Part shown: piece by piece, positions 8,278-17,191 of the stretch | Layout: every line of letters begins with the position of its first letter | Position numbering within the stretch: position 1 is the stretch's first letter | From: CAYJXA01 sp964404595 | GTDB taxonomy: Archaea; Nanobdellota; Nanobdellia; Woesearchaeales; GW2011-AR9 | DNA: 64,000 nucleotides | Reading direction: 5' to 3' | Assembly: GCA_964404595.1 (NCBI GenBank) | Contig: CAYOKQ010000001.1 | Coordinates: forward strand, 27,342 to 91,341 | Made by a program: the position numbers and the translations under genes | Notes under the pieces: generated by a model | Told to the model about the DNA's origin: nothing | Database searches by the model: none | What the model saw: the letters and a program-made list of their open reading frames with translations, nothing else

Positions 8278-9249
8278 ATGAACAAAATTATTACTTTTAC
8301 AATCTGGTTGTTATTGTTAGCAACTTGGGCTGCTGCTGATTCGCCAGTGTGGGAGCCGCCGCTGCAGGAAAATTACGATATAGATGAAAATGAAACCATT
8401 ATAATCATAGTACGAGCCACGGATGCAGATGGTGACACACTCAGATTGAGTACGGAAGATTTTGATATAGTTGATCAGAATGCATCTTTTATTGATAACG
8501 GGGATGGAACAGGCACTTTCAGCTGGACTCCCACGCTTGAAGATATGGGAGTATACGAAATTAGTTTCGGGGTCACTGACCAGCCAATGGACGTACAACC
8601 GCTAACTTGGAACTGGACCTCAACGATGATTACCGTTCATGATGTGAATCCAGATAGCGCCGGTGATGATAATACTACAAATACTACTGAAACTCAACCA
8701 CCACTGAGCGCACAAGAGCAAGAATATGGTGCTTTACAAGCAGAGTTTGATTCTTTAGAAGATGATTATTCACTCTATAAGCGGCGATATGAACGGGCTG
8801 TGGATGAGGACGATGAGCAAGATATTGATGAATATGAAGAAAATCTTGAAGATGTTGATAATGAATTGGCTGATCTGGAAGAAGAGGTAGAAAACCTTAT
8901 TGAAGATGTTGAAGACAGCGATCTGGATAATCGTCTGGAACTGCTTGATAATCTGGAAGAATTAATGGATGACATCAGCACTGTTCGTGAACGAATTGAT
9001 GATCTTTTCAACTGGGATGAACCGCAAGATTCAGGAGTTAGCATGAATAATTATAATCCGTTGCCTCAAGTTCAACCAGAGCCTCGGCAGGAAGGAACTC
9101 GGGTGGTAGTGCAGCCGCTCGATTATGCCGGCAGCAATGCGGCAGACACTCCTGATGATTGGCAGGAAACCAGAAAGATGGTTTGGATCGGCGCTGGTAT
9201 AGTTGTTTTGATTGCGGTGATCGTATTTTTGGTCGCCTTGATGCTGTAA
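8278..9249 (+). CDS. Secreted, C-terminally membrane-anchored protein with Ig-like domain and acidic coiled coil
   Basis: 323 residues. Residues 1-20 form a signal peptide ('IWLLLLATWAAA'). Residues about 25-120 look like a cadherin/Ig-type beta domain ('ATDADGDTLRLS', 'DNGDGTGTFSWTPT'), followed by a threonine/asparagine linker. Residues about 145-245 are a very acidic coiled coil ('ENLEDVDNELADLEEEVENL'). A single hydrophobic helix near the C-terminus ('IGAGIVVLIAVIVFLVALML') would anchor the protein with most of the chain outside. Likely a cell-surface protein; specific role unknown. A TATA box 'GATTTATAAG' precedes it. Confidence 0.75.
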   Translation: MNKIITFTIWLLLLATWAAADSPVWEPPLQENYDIDENETIIIIVRATDADGDTLRLSTEDFDIVDQNASFIDNGDGTGTFSWTPTLEDMGVYEISFGVTDQPMDVQPLTWNWTSTMITVHDVNPDSAGDDNTTNTTETQPPLSAQEQEYGALQAEFDSLEDDYSLYKRRYERAVDEDDEQDIDEYEENLEDVDNELADLEEEVENLIEDVEDSDLDNRLELLDNLEELMDDISTVRERIDDLFNWDEPQDSGVSMNNYNPLPQVQPEPRQEGTRVVVQPLDYAGSNAADTPDDWQETRKMVWIGAGIVVLIAVIVFLVALML

Positions 9250-9293
9250 GAATATACAAAAGAAATAAATGCGTTCAGGGGATATCTAATGTA

Positions 9294-9710
9294 ATGGACT
9301 TATCCCGCCTTCTGCCTGGAAATGAAGGCTTGCGATTACAAGCCGATTTAAGAATACCTTTAGAAAAAATTAACCAGCATCAAACACATCACGGCATTCT
9401 TAGTGACCGGCTGCGCAATTTACTTGCCAGCAACGGGTATGATCTATATTATCCGTTTTACGTTCGGTTATACCAAGATAGAAAAGTTACCAATAAAGGC
9501 CATCTTTGTATTATGGAATGCGCAATGGAATGCGCACTAATACCCGGAGATTATCTGCCAAAAATACAATGGGAAGAGGCACAGCGGTTTGTGAAGGATT
9601 ACATTTACATGGGAATTCTGCCCCATAGCAAACTCTCTAGAACGGGTATTTACACTATCATAGAAGAAGGTGTGAGCAAAAAAGATTCTACTTCAGCACA
9701 TCCTCAATAG
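9294..9710 (+). CDS. Hypothetical protein
   Basis: 138 residues from the ATG at 9294, right after the surface-protein gene. A longer in-frame reading from 9159 overlaps that gene's C-terminal anchor and is rejected. Two histidines and two C-x3-C motifs ('CIMECAMECALIPG') stand out. The sequence is not recognised. The tail overlaps the convergent gene at 9688 by 23 bases. Confidence 0.5.
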   Translation: MDLSRLLPGNEGLRLQADLRIPLEKINQHQTHHGILSDRLRNLLASNGYDLYYPFYVRLYQDRKVTNKGHLCIMECAMECALIPGDYLPKIQWEEAQRFVKDYIYMGILPHSKLSRTGIYTIIEEGVSKKDSTSAHPQ

Positions 9711-9912
9711 GCTTCTTCCCTTTCAATTGCTTAGTGCCTTGCTGTTTTGCTTCTGCCACCAAATCAACACCAAGCTCTTTTAACTCTTTGACGTGCATCT
9801 GCATCAGCTGCTCGACAATCTGCAAAATACGCAGCATTTCTTCCCTTTCTTTGGTAAGAACTGCCAAAGATCCTTTATGAAACCCCACTTTTTCATCTTT
9901 TGATTCAGTCAT
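9688..9912 (-). CDS. Small helical hypothetical protein
   Basis: 74 residues, predicted mostly helical ('REEMLRILQIVEQLMQMHVK') with a lysine-rich C-terminus. Not recognised. It is divergent from the 9953 gene, sharing a short promoter region. Composition and a clean ATG support coding. Confidence 0.5.
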   Translation of the reverse strand: MTESKDEKVGFHKGSLAVLTKEREEMLRILQIVEQLMQMHVKELKELGVDLVAEAKQQGTKQLKGKKPIEDVLK

Positions 9913-9952
9913 GGGAGGTTAAATAGAGGAAATGTTTATTAAGGTTTTGGTA

Positions 9953-10324
9953 ATGAATACCATTATGGGGTTACTGAGCAAGCTCAAGTTCTGGCACAAA
10001 GAGGACGAACTGGATTTTGATACATTGGCAGACAAAGAGATGGGCAAAGCATCTTCTGCCAATGATATTGAATTGGACCAAAGCCATGGCCTGGAGGAAA
10101 AATCCCAATTTAGCGATGAGTCGGAAGCTTTCACCGGGCCTCGTTTTCAAACGTCCAAACTGCAAAATACCTCTTCATTCAACCAATCACCGTCAGCCAA
10201 TCGGGATTTAGAGTTGATTAACAGTAAACTGGATACCTTGAAAGCAATTCTCAGTTCCATGGACCAGCGCATCGCACATCTGGAACAAACTACCAATGTT
10301 GAGAAAAAACAAAAATTATGGTAA
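9953..10324 (+). CDS. Hypothetical protein preceding lspA
   Basis: 123 residues from the ATG at 9953; alternatives are 9932 and 9965. A TATA-like 'GTTAAATAG' lies about 30 bases upstream of 9953. The N-terminus 'MGLLSKLKFWHKEDELDF' is amphipathic, the middle is low-complexity and polar, and the C-terminus 'LINSKLDTLKAILSSMDQRI' is a short coiled coil. This layout recurs in small DPANN proteins of unknown function. It overlaps lspA by 7 bases, so the two are co-transcribed. Confidence 0.55.
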   Translation: MNTIMGLLSKLKFWHKEDELDFDTLADKEMGKASSANDIELDQSHGLEEKSQFSDESEAFTGPRFQTSKLQNTSSFNQSPSANRDLELINSKLDTLKAILSSMDQRIAHLEQTTNVEKKQKLW

Positions 10325-10740
10325 GCAAGAATTGGTTTTGGCTGGCGGCAGGCATAGTTTTATTCCTTGATCAGATTTCTAAAAGCATTATTAATTACTT
10401 TCAGCCAACTTCGGCCTTTTTTCATGTCGTGCACAATACTGGCGCCGGATTTGGCATTTTACAAAACAACACCTTAATACTCGCTGCAATATCATTGCTC
10501 GTTGCCTTGGGGACTATTCTTAATTATCGAAAAATACCCGGTTCCTTTTTTCCACAGCTGTCGTGGGGTATTTTTTTAGGAGGCGTGGTGGGAAATTTAA
10601 TAGATAGGGCTCTTCGCGGCTATGTGATTGATTTTATCGATCTGCAGATATGGCCGGTGTTTAATATTGCTGATATGGCCATTACAGTGAGTGTGATTGG
10701 ATTGGTGTATTGGTATTGGCGAACTGAAAAAAAAGAGTAG
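10318..10740 (+). CDS. lspA: Lipoprotein signal peptidase (signal peptidase II)
   Basis: 140 residues with four hydrophobic segments. Conserved LspA boxes appear in order: 'FLDQISKSII', 'HNTGAGFGIL', 'GVVGNLIDRAL' (first catalytic Asp) and 'VIDFIDL..FNIADMAI' (second catalytic Asp). The enzyme cleaves prolipoproteins before the lipobox cysteine. LspA is rare in archaea, and this window also encodes two proteins with typical lipoboxes (46174, 47189). Overlap with the preceding gene implies co-transcription. Confidence 0.93.
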   Translation: MVSKNWFWLAAGIVLFLDQISKSIINYFQPTSAFFHVVHNTGAGFGILQNNTLILAAISLLVALGTILNYRKIPGSFFPQLSWGIFLGGVVGNLIDRALRGYVIDFIDLQIWPVFNIADMAITVSVIGLVYWYWRTEKKE

Positions 10741-10875
10741 CTGAAATTATAAGTATATTCAATTCGTGAACCACTTAAAGACGAAGAATTCTAGCGAGAA
10801 AATGATGCCTTGAGGTCCTGCCTGAATGAGGGATAGAAAGGAAAAATTAATAAATGACTCGCTTATAATAATTTG

Positions 10876-11367
10876 ATGAACACACAATTGGAAAAAGAGT
10901 TAATAAGACTCCAAAAAATTCTTTCTCCATTAAGTAAATTTGTAGAAAAGGAATCCTCTTCCTTCTTCAAAAGTATTAGAATTCATGTGAGACTAAAGAA
11001 TTTAATGATCATTCCAAAGCCTTCTTATTCTATTTTATTATGGGAAATAGAAGTATACTTCTCTCGGGCATTTGGACTGTTAAAGAGAAGAGTGTGTGAC
11101 ATCCAAGTAGAACTTACCACAAATGATAACTCTGCTGAAGGTAAGCTTAGGTTTAGCAGAGGATATATTTTAGCCAAATTTAATGAGAAAATAGCCCAAG
11201 AGTCACTTTTAGCGGGAAGTTATGAAAGCGCAGCTCCATATAGACTTGGCAAAACTGCAGAAAATATTTTCTATAAAGGCAAACTATTGCCAAAATTAAG
11301 AGAGTACAAAAGTATTATTTCCCATGAATTTAACATTCCGTTAACTAAAATTGATGTTCATGATTGA
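10876..11367 (+). CDS. Hypothetical protein
   Basis: 163 residues, not recognised. A soluble mixed alpha/beta protein with no cysteine clusters or transmembrane segments. The ATG at 10876 directly follows an in-frame TTG; the ATG is preferred. A TATA-like 'GAAAAATTAATAAATG' precedes it. It overlaps the convergent HEPN gene by 27 bases. The 135 bases before it (10741-10875) show no gene. Confidence 0.5.
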   Translation: MNTQLEKELIRLQKILSPLSKFVEKESSSFFKSIRIHVRLKNLMIIPKPSYSILLWEIEVYFSRAFGLLKRRVCDIQVELTTNDNSAEGKLRFSRGYILAKFNEKIAQESLLAGSYESAAPYRLGKTAENIFYKGKLLPKLREYKSIISHEFNIPLTKIDVHD

Positions 11368-11730
11368 TTTAACTTTACTTAAAATTATTCTATCAATAAA
11401 CTCATTCTCATAATCAATCAAACCTTTATCTTTTATATAACGTAAAAATAAAGCAGTACATTTTTGGCTTCTACTCTCAACTCCAAACTTTGCAAGAATA
11501 GCCAGAGCACAATAATATTGTGAATAAAACCATTCTTCTGGTATTTTGTAGTCCATCCGTTGTTTTTTATATAGTTCACATAACTGTAAATTTACTTTTG
11601 CTTTCTGAACATATTCCTCAGCTTTCTTATCATTTTTATCAACAAAAAGCAGACCTTTATGTTTCTTCCCTTTTTCTTCATCTTTCTTTGCGAGGGAAAA
11701 ACATTCGAAAACTTTTGGTTTCATTATCAT
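11341..11730 (-). CDS. HEPN-domain protein of a MNT/HEPN toxin-antitoxin pair
   Basis: 129 residues, helical, with the HEPN core 'WFYSQYYCALAILAKFGVESR' followed by 'SQKCTALFL'. Canonical HEPN RNases have R-x4-6-H at this point; here the residue in the histidine position appears to be cysteine ('SRSQKC'). The start overlaps the stop of the nucleotidyltransferase gene (ATGATAATG), the usual order and coupling in MNT/HEPN modules. The HEPN partner is normally the RNase toxin; with the altered motif this one may act differently. Confidence 0.7.
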   Translation of the reverse strand: MIMKPKVFECFSLAKKDEEKGKKHKGLLFVDKNDKKAEEYVQKAKVNLQLCELYKKQRMDYKIPEEWFYSQYYCALAILAKFGVESRSQKCTALFLRYIKDKGLIDYENEFIDRIILSKVKSIMNINFS

Positions 11731-12326
11731 TTTGCCATCCCCCGTATAAATTTAAAAAATTTCTCTTGCCCAAAGAGGATAATTCCCTTTTTGACCGCAT
11801 CCATAAAAGCTTTGTTTTGCCTTCTCAATTCAGATTTAAACTCCTCCTCCGTAAAATTAAGGAGGTGGATTTTCTTTGATTGGGTCTTTTGTATTTCGTC
11901 TAAAACACTTTGAATTTTAACAAAATTTTTCTTTTTAGCCATTCCCAGAATATCAATATCATTTGCGTCTTGGGGAGAATGTAAAACACTGCCATAAAGA
12001 ATTAAAAAATCAGTGATTCTATCAAGCGCAGCAAAATTAATCTGCCACCGTTTTTGCTTTAAAGCCTCTTCGGTCAAATAAAGAGATAACATTTTTTCAG
12101 CAAGAGGATTATCCCAATTTAGCGTAATTATGGAAGTGTTGGTTTTACCAATTCCCACTGTTTTAACAAGAATATATTTACGTTCACCCATTTTTTTAAG
12201 AACTTTCCAAATCCCAACCCGGCTTAGACCTAATTCTGTAGCTAAAGTAGTGATAGTGTGCGTACTAGAAAAATCTTTAAGCAGGTGAAGCAATACTCTT
12301 TTAGCTGTTAACTCCCTTGTTACCAT
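11727..12326 (-). CDS. MNT-type nucleotidyltransferase with N-terminal HTH
   Basis: 199 residues. Residues about 1-55 form a winged helix ('TTLATELGLSRVGIWKVLKK'). Residues about 107-160 carry the minimal nucleotidyltransferase motif 'LYGSVLHSP..NDIDILGM', matching GS-x9-DxD. In MNT/HEPN systems this subunit is the antitoxin, which can AMPylate the HEPN toxin. The fused HTH suggests self-regulation of the operon. A TATA element lies just upstream ('AGTTAATATATAAA', complement). Confidence 0.8.
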   Translation of the reverse strand: MVTRELTAKRVLLHLLKDFSSTHTITTLATELGLSRVGIWKVLKKMGERKYILVKTVGIGKTNTSIITLNWDNPLAEKMLSLYLTEEALKQKRWQINFAALDRITDFLILYGSVLHSPQDANDIDILGMAKKKNFVKIQSVLDEIQKTQSKKIHLLNFTEEEFKSELRRQNKAFMDAVKKGIILFGQEKFFKFIRGMAK

Positions 12327-12411
12327 GTTATTAATAACTGTTAACCAATAGTTAATATATAAATCTTTCTATTACCCATTAAACGACCCAAACTATCACC
12401 AAGGCCCATCC

Positions 12412-13374
12412 TTATACTAATATTTCTTCCGGCAAGCACTGTTTCTTATGAACCGCAAAAACCCGAAAGGTGTCCGTATCAGCGATAATGTCATCAAATT
12501 TCTCGCGCAGCTGTAAAAATAATTTTCTAAATTCTGCTCTATCACGCGTTTCTGTAGAAAGTACGGCATCCCATTCCCCGAAGGTTTTGGCAAATTCAAT
12601 GACCAAAGGATTGTATTTACAAAATTGACGAAGATGATCCTCCTGTTCCTGAGTGATATTCTTATATTTAAGCAAAATCAAGTTTGCAGAAATTTTCATC
12701 GCCTTAGCATTAAGCAAAAGCCGATACCCGCGCAAAATGTTTTGCTGCTCCAGCCATTTTAATCTAGCCATGATTGTCTTAGGAGTCGTTTTAAGCTCTA
12801 AGGCCAGCTCAATAACTTTCTTCCTGCCTTGGGTGAGCAAGCTAAGAATGTCTTTATTAAGTTGATCGATCTTAATTTCATCACGATCCCCTCCAATGAT
12901 AGTATCGCCTTGCCCCTCTTTGTCTACTAAATAATCGCGCAAATAATAATGTTCAACCACCGTGGTCAAGATAGTCCAGTCTCTTAACTCCCCATTAATA
13001 GATACGAGCTGCTTTAATTTTTTATTGAAGTGGGAGGGATTTCTAGCCAGAAACATGACCATAAGATCATACTTCCCATCACATTCAATCACTAAAATGA
13101 TTGTTTCATATGCACATAAAAACGTGATTAACTTTTGAAAATTCTGTTCACTGCGGTATTTTACTTTAAAAAAGACGACAAAACTAAGCAGCCCAAAACG
13201 GGAATAGTCTATAAGCGGAAAATATCCTTGAATGATCCCTTCTTTGACCAGAGATTTTACTTTATAGCTGATGAGCTGTTCGCTCATGCGTACTTTTTTA
13301 CCAATCTCAGTGTATGATTTTCTGTAGTTAGAATCGAGTTCGTAGAGCAGTTTAAGATCTTTCTTTTGCAGCAT
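12412..13374 (-). CDS. Tandem Lrp/AsnC-family transcriptional regulator
   Basis: 320 residues, two Lrp units in one chain. The first HTH is 'KVRMSEQLISYKVKSLVKEG' (about residues 27-46); the second is 'LELKTTPKTIMARLKWLEQQ' around residue 200. Each is followed by an alpha/beta ligand-binding-like domain. A classic single Lrp has about 150 residues, so this is a duplication/fusion. A second protein of the same size and layout lies at 35282. Probably a DNA-binding regulator of neighbouring or metabolic genes; target unknown. Confidence 0.85.
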   Translation of the reverse strand: MLQKKDLKLLYELDSNYRKSYTEIGKKVRMSEQLISYKVKSLVKEGIIQGYFPLIDYSRFGLLSFVVFFKVKYRSEQNFQKLITFLCAYETIILVIECDGKYDLMVMFLARNPSHFNKKLKQLVSINGELRDWTILTTVVEHYYLRDYLVDKEGQGDTIIGGDRDEIKIDQLNKDILSLLTQGRKKVIELALELKTTPKTIMARLKWLEQQNILRGYRLLLNAKAMKISANLILLKYKNITQEQEDHLRQFCKYNPLVIEFAKTFGEWDAVLSTETRDRAEFRKLFLQLREKFDDIIADTDTFRVFAVHKKQCLPEEILV

Positions 13375-13501
13375 CGTTTGTAAAAGAGGTCGCCCTGCTT
13401 TTAAAAGTTATGAATTTGAAAAAAAAGATTGAATAAGGTTTAAGATATTCCACATTGAAGTACTACTTTTAAGGAGAACCGAAAAAAATGGGCGCGGTGT
13501 G

Positions 13502-14896
13502 ATGATAGAAGATATCTGTTTAACTATACCAACGTACAGATTGGGCGAGGCTGCAGAAACGGCGTTTATTTATAAAAAACACTTTGATAGATATGGTCAT
13601 CGCCAGGTTCCGATTATTCTTTTTGATGATACTGCACTATCTAATGAGATAAGCCGGCAAAAGATAGCTGCGAGAGGTATATTCTATGTTGGGGCGGCAG
13701 AAAAAGCTCGCTTTATAGACGAATTGGTGCAAAGGGTGGGAGTAAAGCATGAAAATATTATCAGACATTTATTGAGACCAAGCTACGGAGGAAATAGGAA
13801 TGTTATTGCTTTGTACACGTTGGGTCAAAAATATATCAGCGTTGATGATGATATGCGCCCCGATGGCCTTGAGTACAGACAGAGTGTGAAATTAGGAAAA
13901 CAAGAAGTATTACGAGGAATTTTCCAGCAAGAGCACACTTTAAATGGACATTTAATGAGACAGGAAAAAGATCTTTTAAATGAATATTTGCAAGTACTAG
14001 GTAAGAGAGTCAAAGACCTGCAGCATACCTATATGCATGGGCGAATTCTTCGAGATTCGATGAATGACCTATTTACAAACACCACCACTGCTAAAATAAA
14101 GAACAACGTGGAAAACACAGTGGTCGTTGAAGGTGATGAAATAAATCCGGAAGCACGCGTTATCGTTGCGCAGTCATTCAAAACAGGAATGGCTGATTTG
14201 GATGCTACCGATTTTGCGCAAGACATCTTGGATCCCGAAAATGAAAGTATTAATATTTCAATGAAGTACATTGCGCAAGGATATCAACCTTGCGTCACTG
14301 CAACCAATTGGAGATTTGATACTGGTGTAGCTGGTTACGATAATCGCTTCGGACTGCCCCCTTTTCTCCCAACCACTTTAAGAACTGAAGAATACGTTCT
14401 ACGTCTTCTAGGCCAGCATCCAAATTTTGCAGCTGCTCATATCGGTGCCTCGCAACTGCATTTGCGCGCTGCTACCCAGAGAAAAAGTTTAGGCTATGAT
14501 ATTTATAATGAAGAGTTGGTGCAGGTTCTGCGCACGAAATTAAGAGGTTTAGTCAGAAAAATAGATGAAACGACTATTTTATTTGAGCGCGACGGTCATA
14601 TTCCGTTGAGAGAAGCACAACGTATGATAGAAAAAGCAATACCATATTATAGTGCAGCAAAAGAAAAAGCCCATAAATCTCTGTGTCAAGAACAAAAAGG
14701 ATATTTTAATCAATTTTCTGATGATTTGGAGGAATATTTTTGTAATTTTGATGCAGCATTATTTCGTCGAGCTGCTGAAAAAAAGATAAGAACAGAAATT
14801 GATACCATTGTTGAAGCGATGCAGATATGGCCAGAAATTTTAGATAAAACATTTAAATTAAAAAAAGCAGATAAGCTTCGCCTAGTGCGACCATAA
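13502..14896 (+). CDS. GT-A-like glycosyltransferase
   Basis: 464 residues from the ATG at 13502, one codon after an in-frame GTG. The N-terminal part 'CLTIPTYRLGEAAETAFIYK' and 'PIILFDDTALS' resemble GT2-type enzymes that start with 'iPty'. 'YISVDDDMRPDG' supplies the DxD that binds the metal and nucleotide sugar. The C-terminal about 120 residues are helical and charged. The donor and acceptor are unknown. It is followed by a GT4 enzyme and an MFS transporter on the same strand, suggesting surface-glycan synthesis. Confidence 0.65.
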   Translation: MIEDICLTIPTYRLGEAAETAFIYKKHFDRYGHRQVPIILFDDTALSNEISRQKIAARGIFYVGAAEKARFIDELVQRVGVKHENIIRHLLRPSYGGNRNVIALYTLGQKYISVDDDMRPDGLEYRQSVKLGKQEVLRGIFQQEHTLNGHLMRQEKDLLNEYLQVLGKRVKDLQHTYMHGRILRDSMNDLFTNTTTAKIKNNVENTVVVEGDEINPEARVIVAQSFKTGMADLDATDFAQDILDPENESINISMKYIAQGYQPCVTATNWRFDTGVAGYDNRFGLPPFLPTTLRTEEYVLRLLGQHPNFAAAHIGASQLHLRAATQRKSLGYDIYNEELVQVLRTKLRGLVRKIDETTILFERDGHIPLREAQRMIEKAIPYYSAAKEKAHKSLCQEQKGYFNQFSDDLEEYFCNFDAALFRRAAEKKIRTEIDTIVEAMQIWPEILDKTFKLKKADKLRLVRP

Positions 14897-14960
14897 AAGT
14901 ATGTTTTTTACTGTTATATACCATCAAAAATATTATAAATAGCCATTGATCTGAATATAC

Positions 14961-16079
14961 ATGAGAATCCTTCATACCATCTCCCCTTTGGGTTACCATG
15001 TGGAAGAAAACAATCTGGGAGGTACAGAACAGATTGCATACTTATTGGATAAAGGACTCCTCGAAAAGGGATATTCTTCAAACATGATCGCCAGAAGAGG
15101 AAGCCAATTATATAACGATCATTTCGGAAAAAGATTGATTCCTTTGCTCGGAGATAATATTGATATTGGCAGATGTTCCGCTAATCAGATACAGTTTTTG
15201 ACTGCAATTAGATGTGCAACAGAATTAGAAGAAGCACAAAGCGGCAAGTATGATATAATCCACAGCCATTCAACAGATATAATGCGTTTTGGCAAGATCA
15301 TTCCTATCCCCATTGTAACGACACTTCATTTTCCGATAGAATGGTACTGGAACCCGCAAGTATTAGGCCAATGCAGCTTTGAAAACAACCACTTCGTAGC
15401 TATTAGTGAATCACAAAGAAAAGCATATTGTGATTTAGGATATGAGATTAATCATGTGATTTATAATGGCGTGGATACCAGATTATTTCCTTTTGGGGAA
15501 AATAAAATGAACTATATTCTTAGTTTGGGAAGAATATCACAAGAAAAAGGGCATGATATAGCAATACAAATTGCCAAAAAATTGGGGATAAACTTGGTTA
15601 TTGCTGGCTGCCCCTCAAATTATCAAGAAGATGAGAAAGATTTTCAACAAATTATAGGCCAGGTAACCGAAGATTGGTCGAAGAACAAAGAAAAATTATT
15701 GCAATGTGGTGATTTAGCAAATGGCAGTAACAGAATAATATATTTTGGTGCAGCAAATAACGAAGAGAAAAAAAAACTTTTTGCATACGCAAAGGCTTTT
15801 CTCGCCCCCATAAAATGGGAAGAACCATTTGGATTGGCCCTCATAGAAGCAATGGTGTGTGGAACCCCCGTTATAGCATTTAATCGAGGGGCAGTTCCTG
15901 AAATAGTTCTGGATGGTGAAACAGGCTATATCGTTGATACTATTGAAGAAATGGTACAAGCAGTTAAGCAAGCACAGAAGATAAGTCCATTAGCATGCAG
16001 AAATCACGTAGATCAAAAATTTTCTTTAGAACGAATGGTGAATGGATACGTAGATTTATATAAAACCCTTCTTGGTTAG
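14961..16079 (+). CDS. GT4-family glycosyltransferase
   Basis: 372 residues, two Rossmann-like halves (GT-B fold). The N-terminus 'SPLGYHVEENNLGGTEQIAY' has the glycine-rich acceptor loop. In the C-terminal half, 'LGRISQEKGHDIAIQIA' and 'PFGLALIEAMVCGTPVIAF' form the donor-binding site, including the E-x7-E motif of GT4. It transfers a sugar from a nucleotide donor, perhaps onto a lipid or surface glycan. A TATA-like 'ATTATAAATAG' lies about 27 bases upstream, indicating a leaderless start. Confidence 0.9.
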   Translation: MRILHTISPLGYHVEENNLGGTEQIAYLLDKGLLEKGYSSNMIARRGSQLYNDHFGKRLIPLLGDNIDIGRCSANQIQFLTAIRCATELEEAQSGKYDIIHSHSTDIMRFGKIIPIPIVTTLHFPIEWYWNPQVLGQCSFENNHFVAISESQRKAYCDLGYEINHVIYNGVDTRLFPFGENKMNYILSLGRISQEKGHDIAIQIAKKLGINLVIAGCPSNYQEDEKDFQQIIGQVTEDWSKNKEKLLQCGDLANGSNRIIYFGAANNEEKKKLFAYAKAFLAPIKWEEPFGLALIEAMVCGTPVIAFNRGAVPEIVLDGETGYIVDTIEEMVQAVKQAQKISPLACRNHVDQKFSLERMVNGYVDLYKTLLG

Positions 16080-16084
16080 CGATT

Positions 16085-17191
16085 ATGCTTTCCTACCTCT
16101 CTCGTGTCAAATCAGCTTTTTTTATTTTGCTGGCGCACGATACGCTTACGGCATTTTCTTTTTCATTTATTTTTCTCTTTTTTCAACAACAAGGTTATTC
16201 TCCCTGGTGGATGATCCTGGGCTACGTGCTTTATTCGGCTCTGGGCATAATGCTTACCTATGCCGTGAAGGTGTTTTATCTGCGTTTATTTCTTATCATA
16301 AGCTTTGTGGGGTACTCGCTTCTTTCATTTGTGCTCTACTTGAATCCATGGCAAGGGCCCCTACTTTATGGTGCAATACTGTCTCTTCCGCTTATTTTTT
16401 TCTGGATCCCACTCAATTATCTTTTTTTTAAGACTTCAACCAAAGAAAATCATGCTCTTAATTCTTCTCTGTTCATGGTCGTTCCGGGAATTATTTCTAT
16501 TATCATGCCGCCATTGGGTGCATGGGTCATCCACAACTATGGTTATTCCTGGCTGTTTATCATCACCAGCCTGATGTTTCTTCTTCCCATCCTGATAGTG
16601 GCTTTCAAAATTCCAGAGGAAAAAATAACCACCAGCACCACCATAGGAACATTAAATTATAAAGGCCTGCGCACCATCACTTTTTGCGAAGGTGCACTGC
16701 ATTTCTTTACCGGAGTGATTATTCCCATTTATGCGCTGTTCTTTTTTACCCAGGTGAAGGAAGTGGGCTGGTTTTATAGTTATCTTGGCGCGCTGGGGTT
16801 GATCATATCCATCCTGGTTTCCTACCACTCCGACAAAACGCAGCAACGCAAGAAACACTTATTCCTGTTATTCTTTCTGCTCACCATTATCACAATTATA
16901 TTGGCATTTATACATACTGTTTCCGGCTGGCTTATTGCCATTGGCATTTTTACCATAATATATACTATCTCATCTCCCTTACGGCTGGCCATTTCCATGG
17001 ATACAAAGAAAATGGACCTGGAATTTTGGAAAATGCGGGAAATATTTCTCAATGCCGGACGATTTGTGACCTTGAGCTTATCAGCAATTTTCTTTTACTA
17101 TGAGCTATATTGGACAGTATTTGTGATGTTTGGAATCATAACTGCAGTATATCCCTTTTTAATTTATCATAAGTTGAAAGAAATAGGCTAG
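16085..17191 (+). CDS. Major facilitator superfamily transporter
   Basis: 368 residues with about 11-12 hydrophobic segments in two halves, typical of MFS. It begins 5 bases after the GT4 stop, so it is probably co-transcribed with it. A cytoplasmic loop 'YHSDKTQQRKKHL' sits between segments in the second half. The substrate cannot be read from the sequence. Its stop codon overlaps that of the convergent lytic transglycosylase-like gene by 4 bases. Confidence 0.85.
   Translation: MLSYLSRVKSAFFILLAHDTLTAFSFSFIFLFFQQQGYSPWWMILGYVLYSALGIMLTYAVKVFYLRLFLIISFVGYSLLSFVLYLNPWQGPLLYGAILSLPLIFFWIPLNYLFFKTSTKENHALNSSLFMVVPGIISIIMPPLGAWVIHNYGYSWLFIITSLMFLLPILIVAFKIPEEKITTSTTIGTLNYKGLRTITFCEGALHFFTGVIIPIYALFFFTQVKEVGWFYSYLGALGLIISILVSYHSDKTQQRKKHLFLLFFLLTIITIILAFIHTVSGWLIAIGIFTIIYTISSPLRLAISMDTKKMDLEFWKMREIFLNAGRFVTLSLSAIFFYYELYWTVFVMFGIITAVYPFLIYHKLKEIG

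Noticed and set aside
8775..9044. Serine-rich minus-strand ORF
   Set aside because: Antisense shadow of the acidic coiled coil in the surface protein; GAA/GAT codons read backwards give Ser/Phe runs.
10741..10875. C/D box sRNA candidate
   Set aside because: ATGATGC and CTGA occur near each other, but the C box is imperfect and no second C'/D' pair or terminal stem is convincing.
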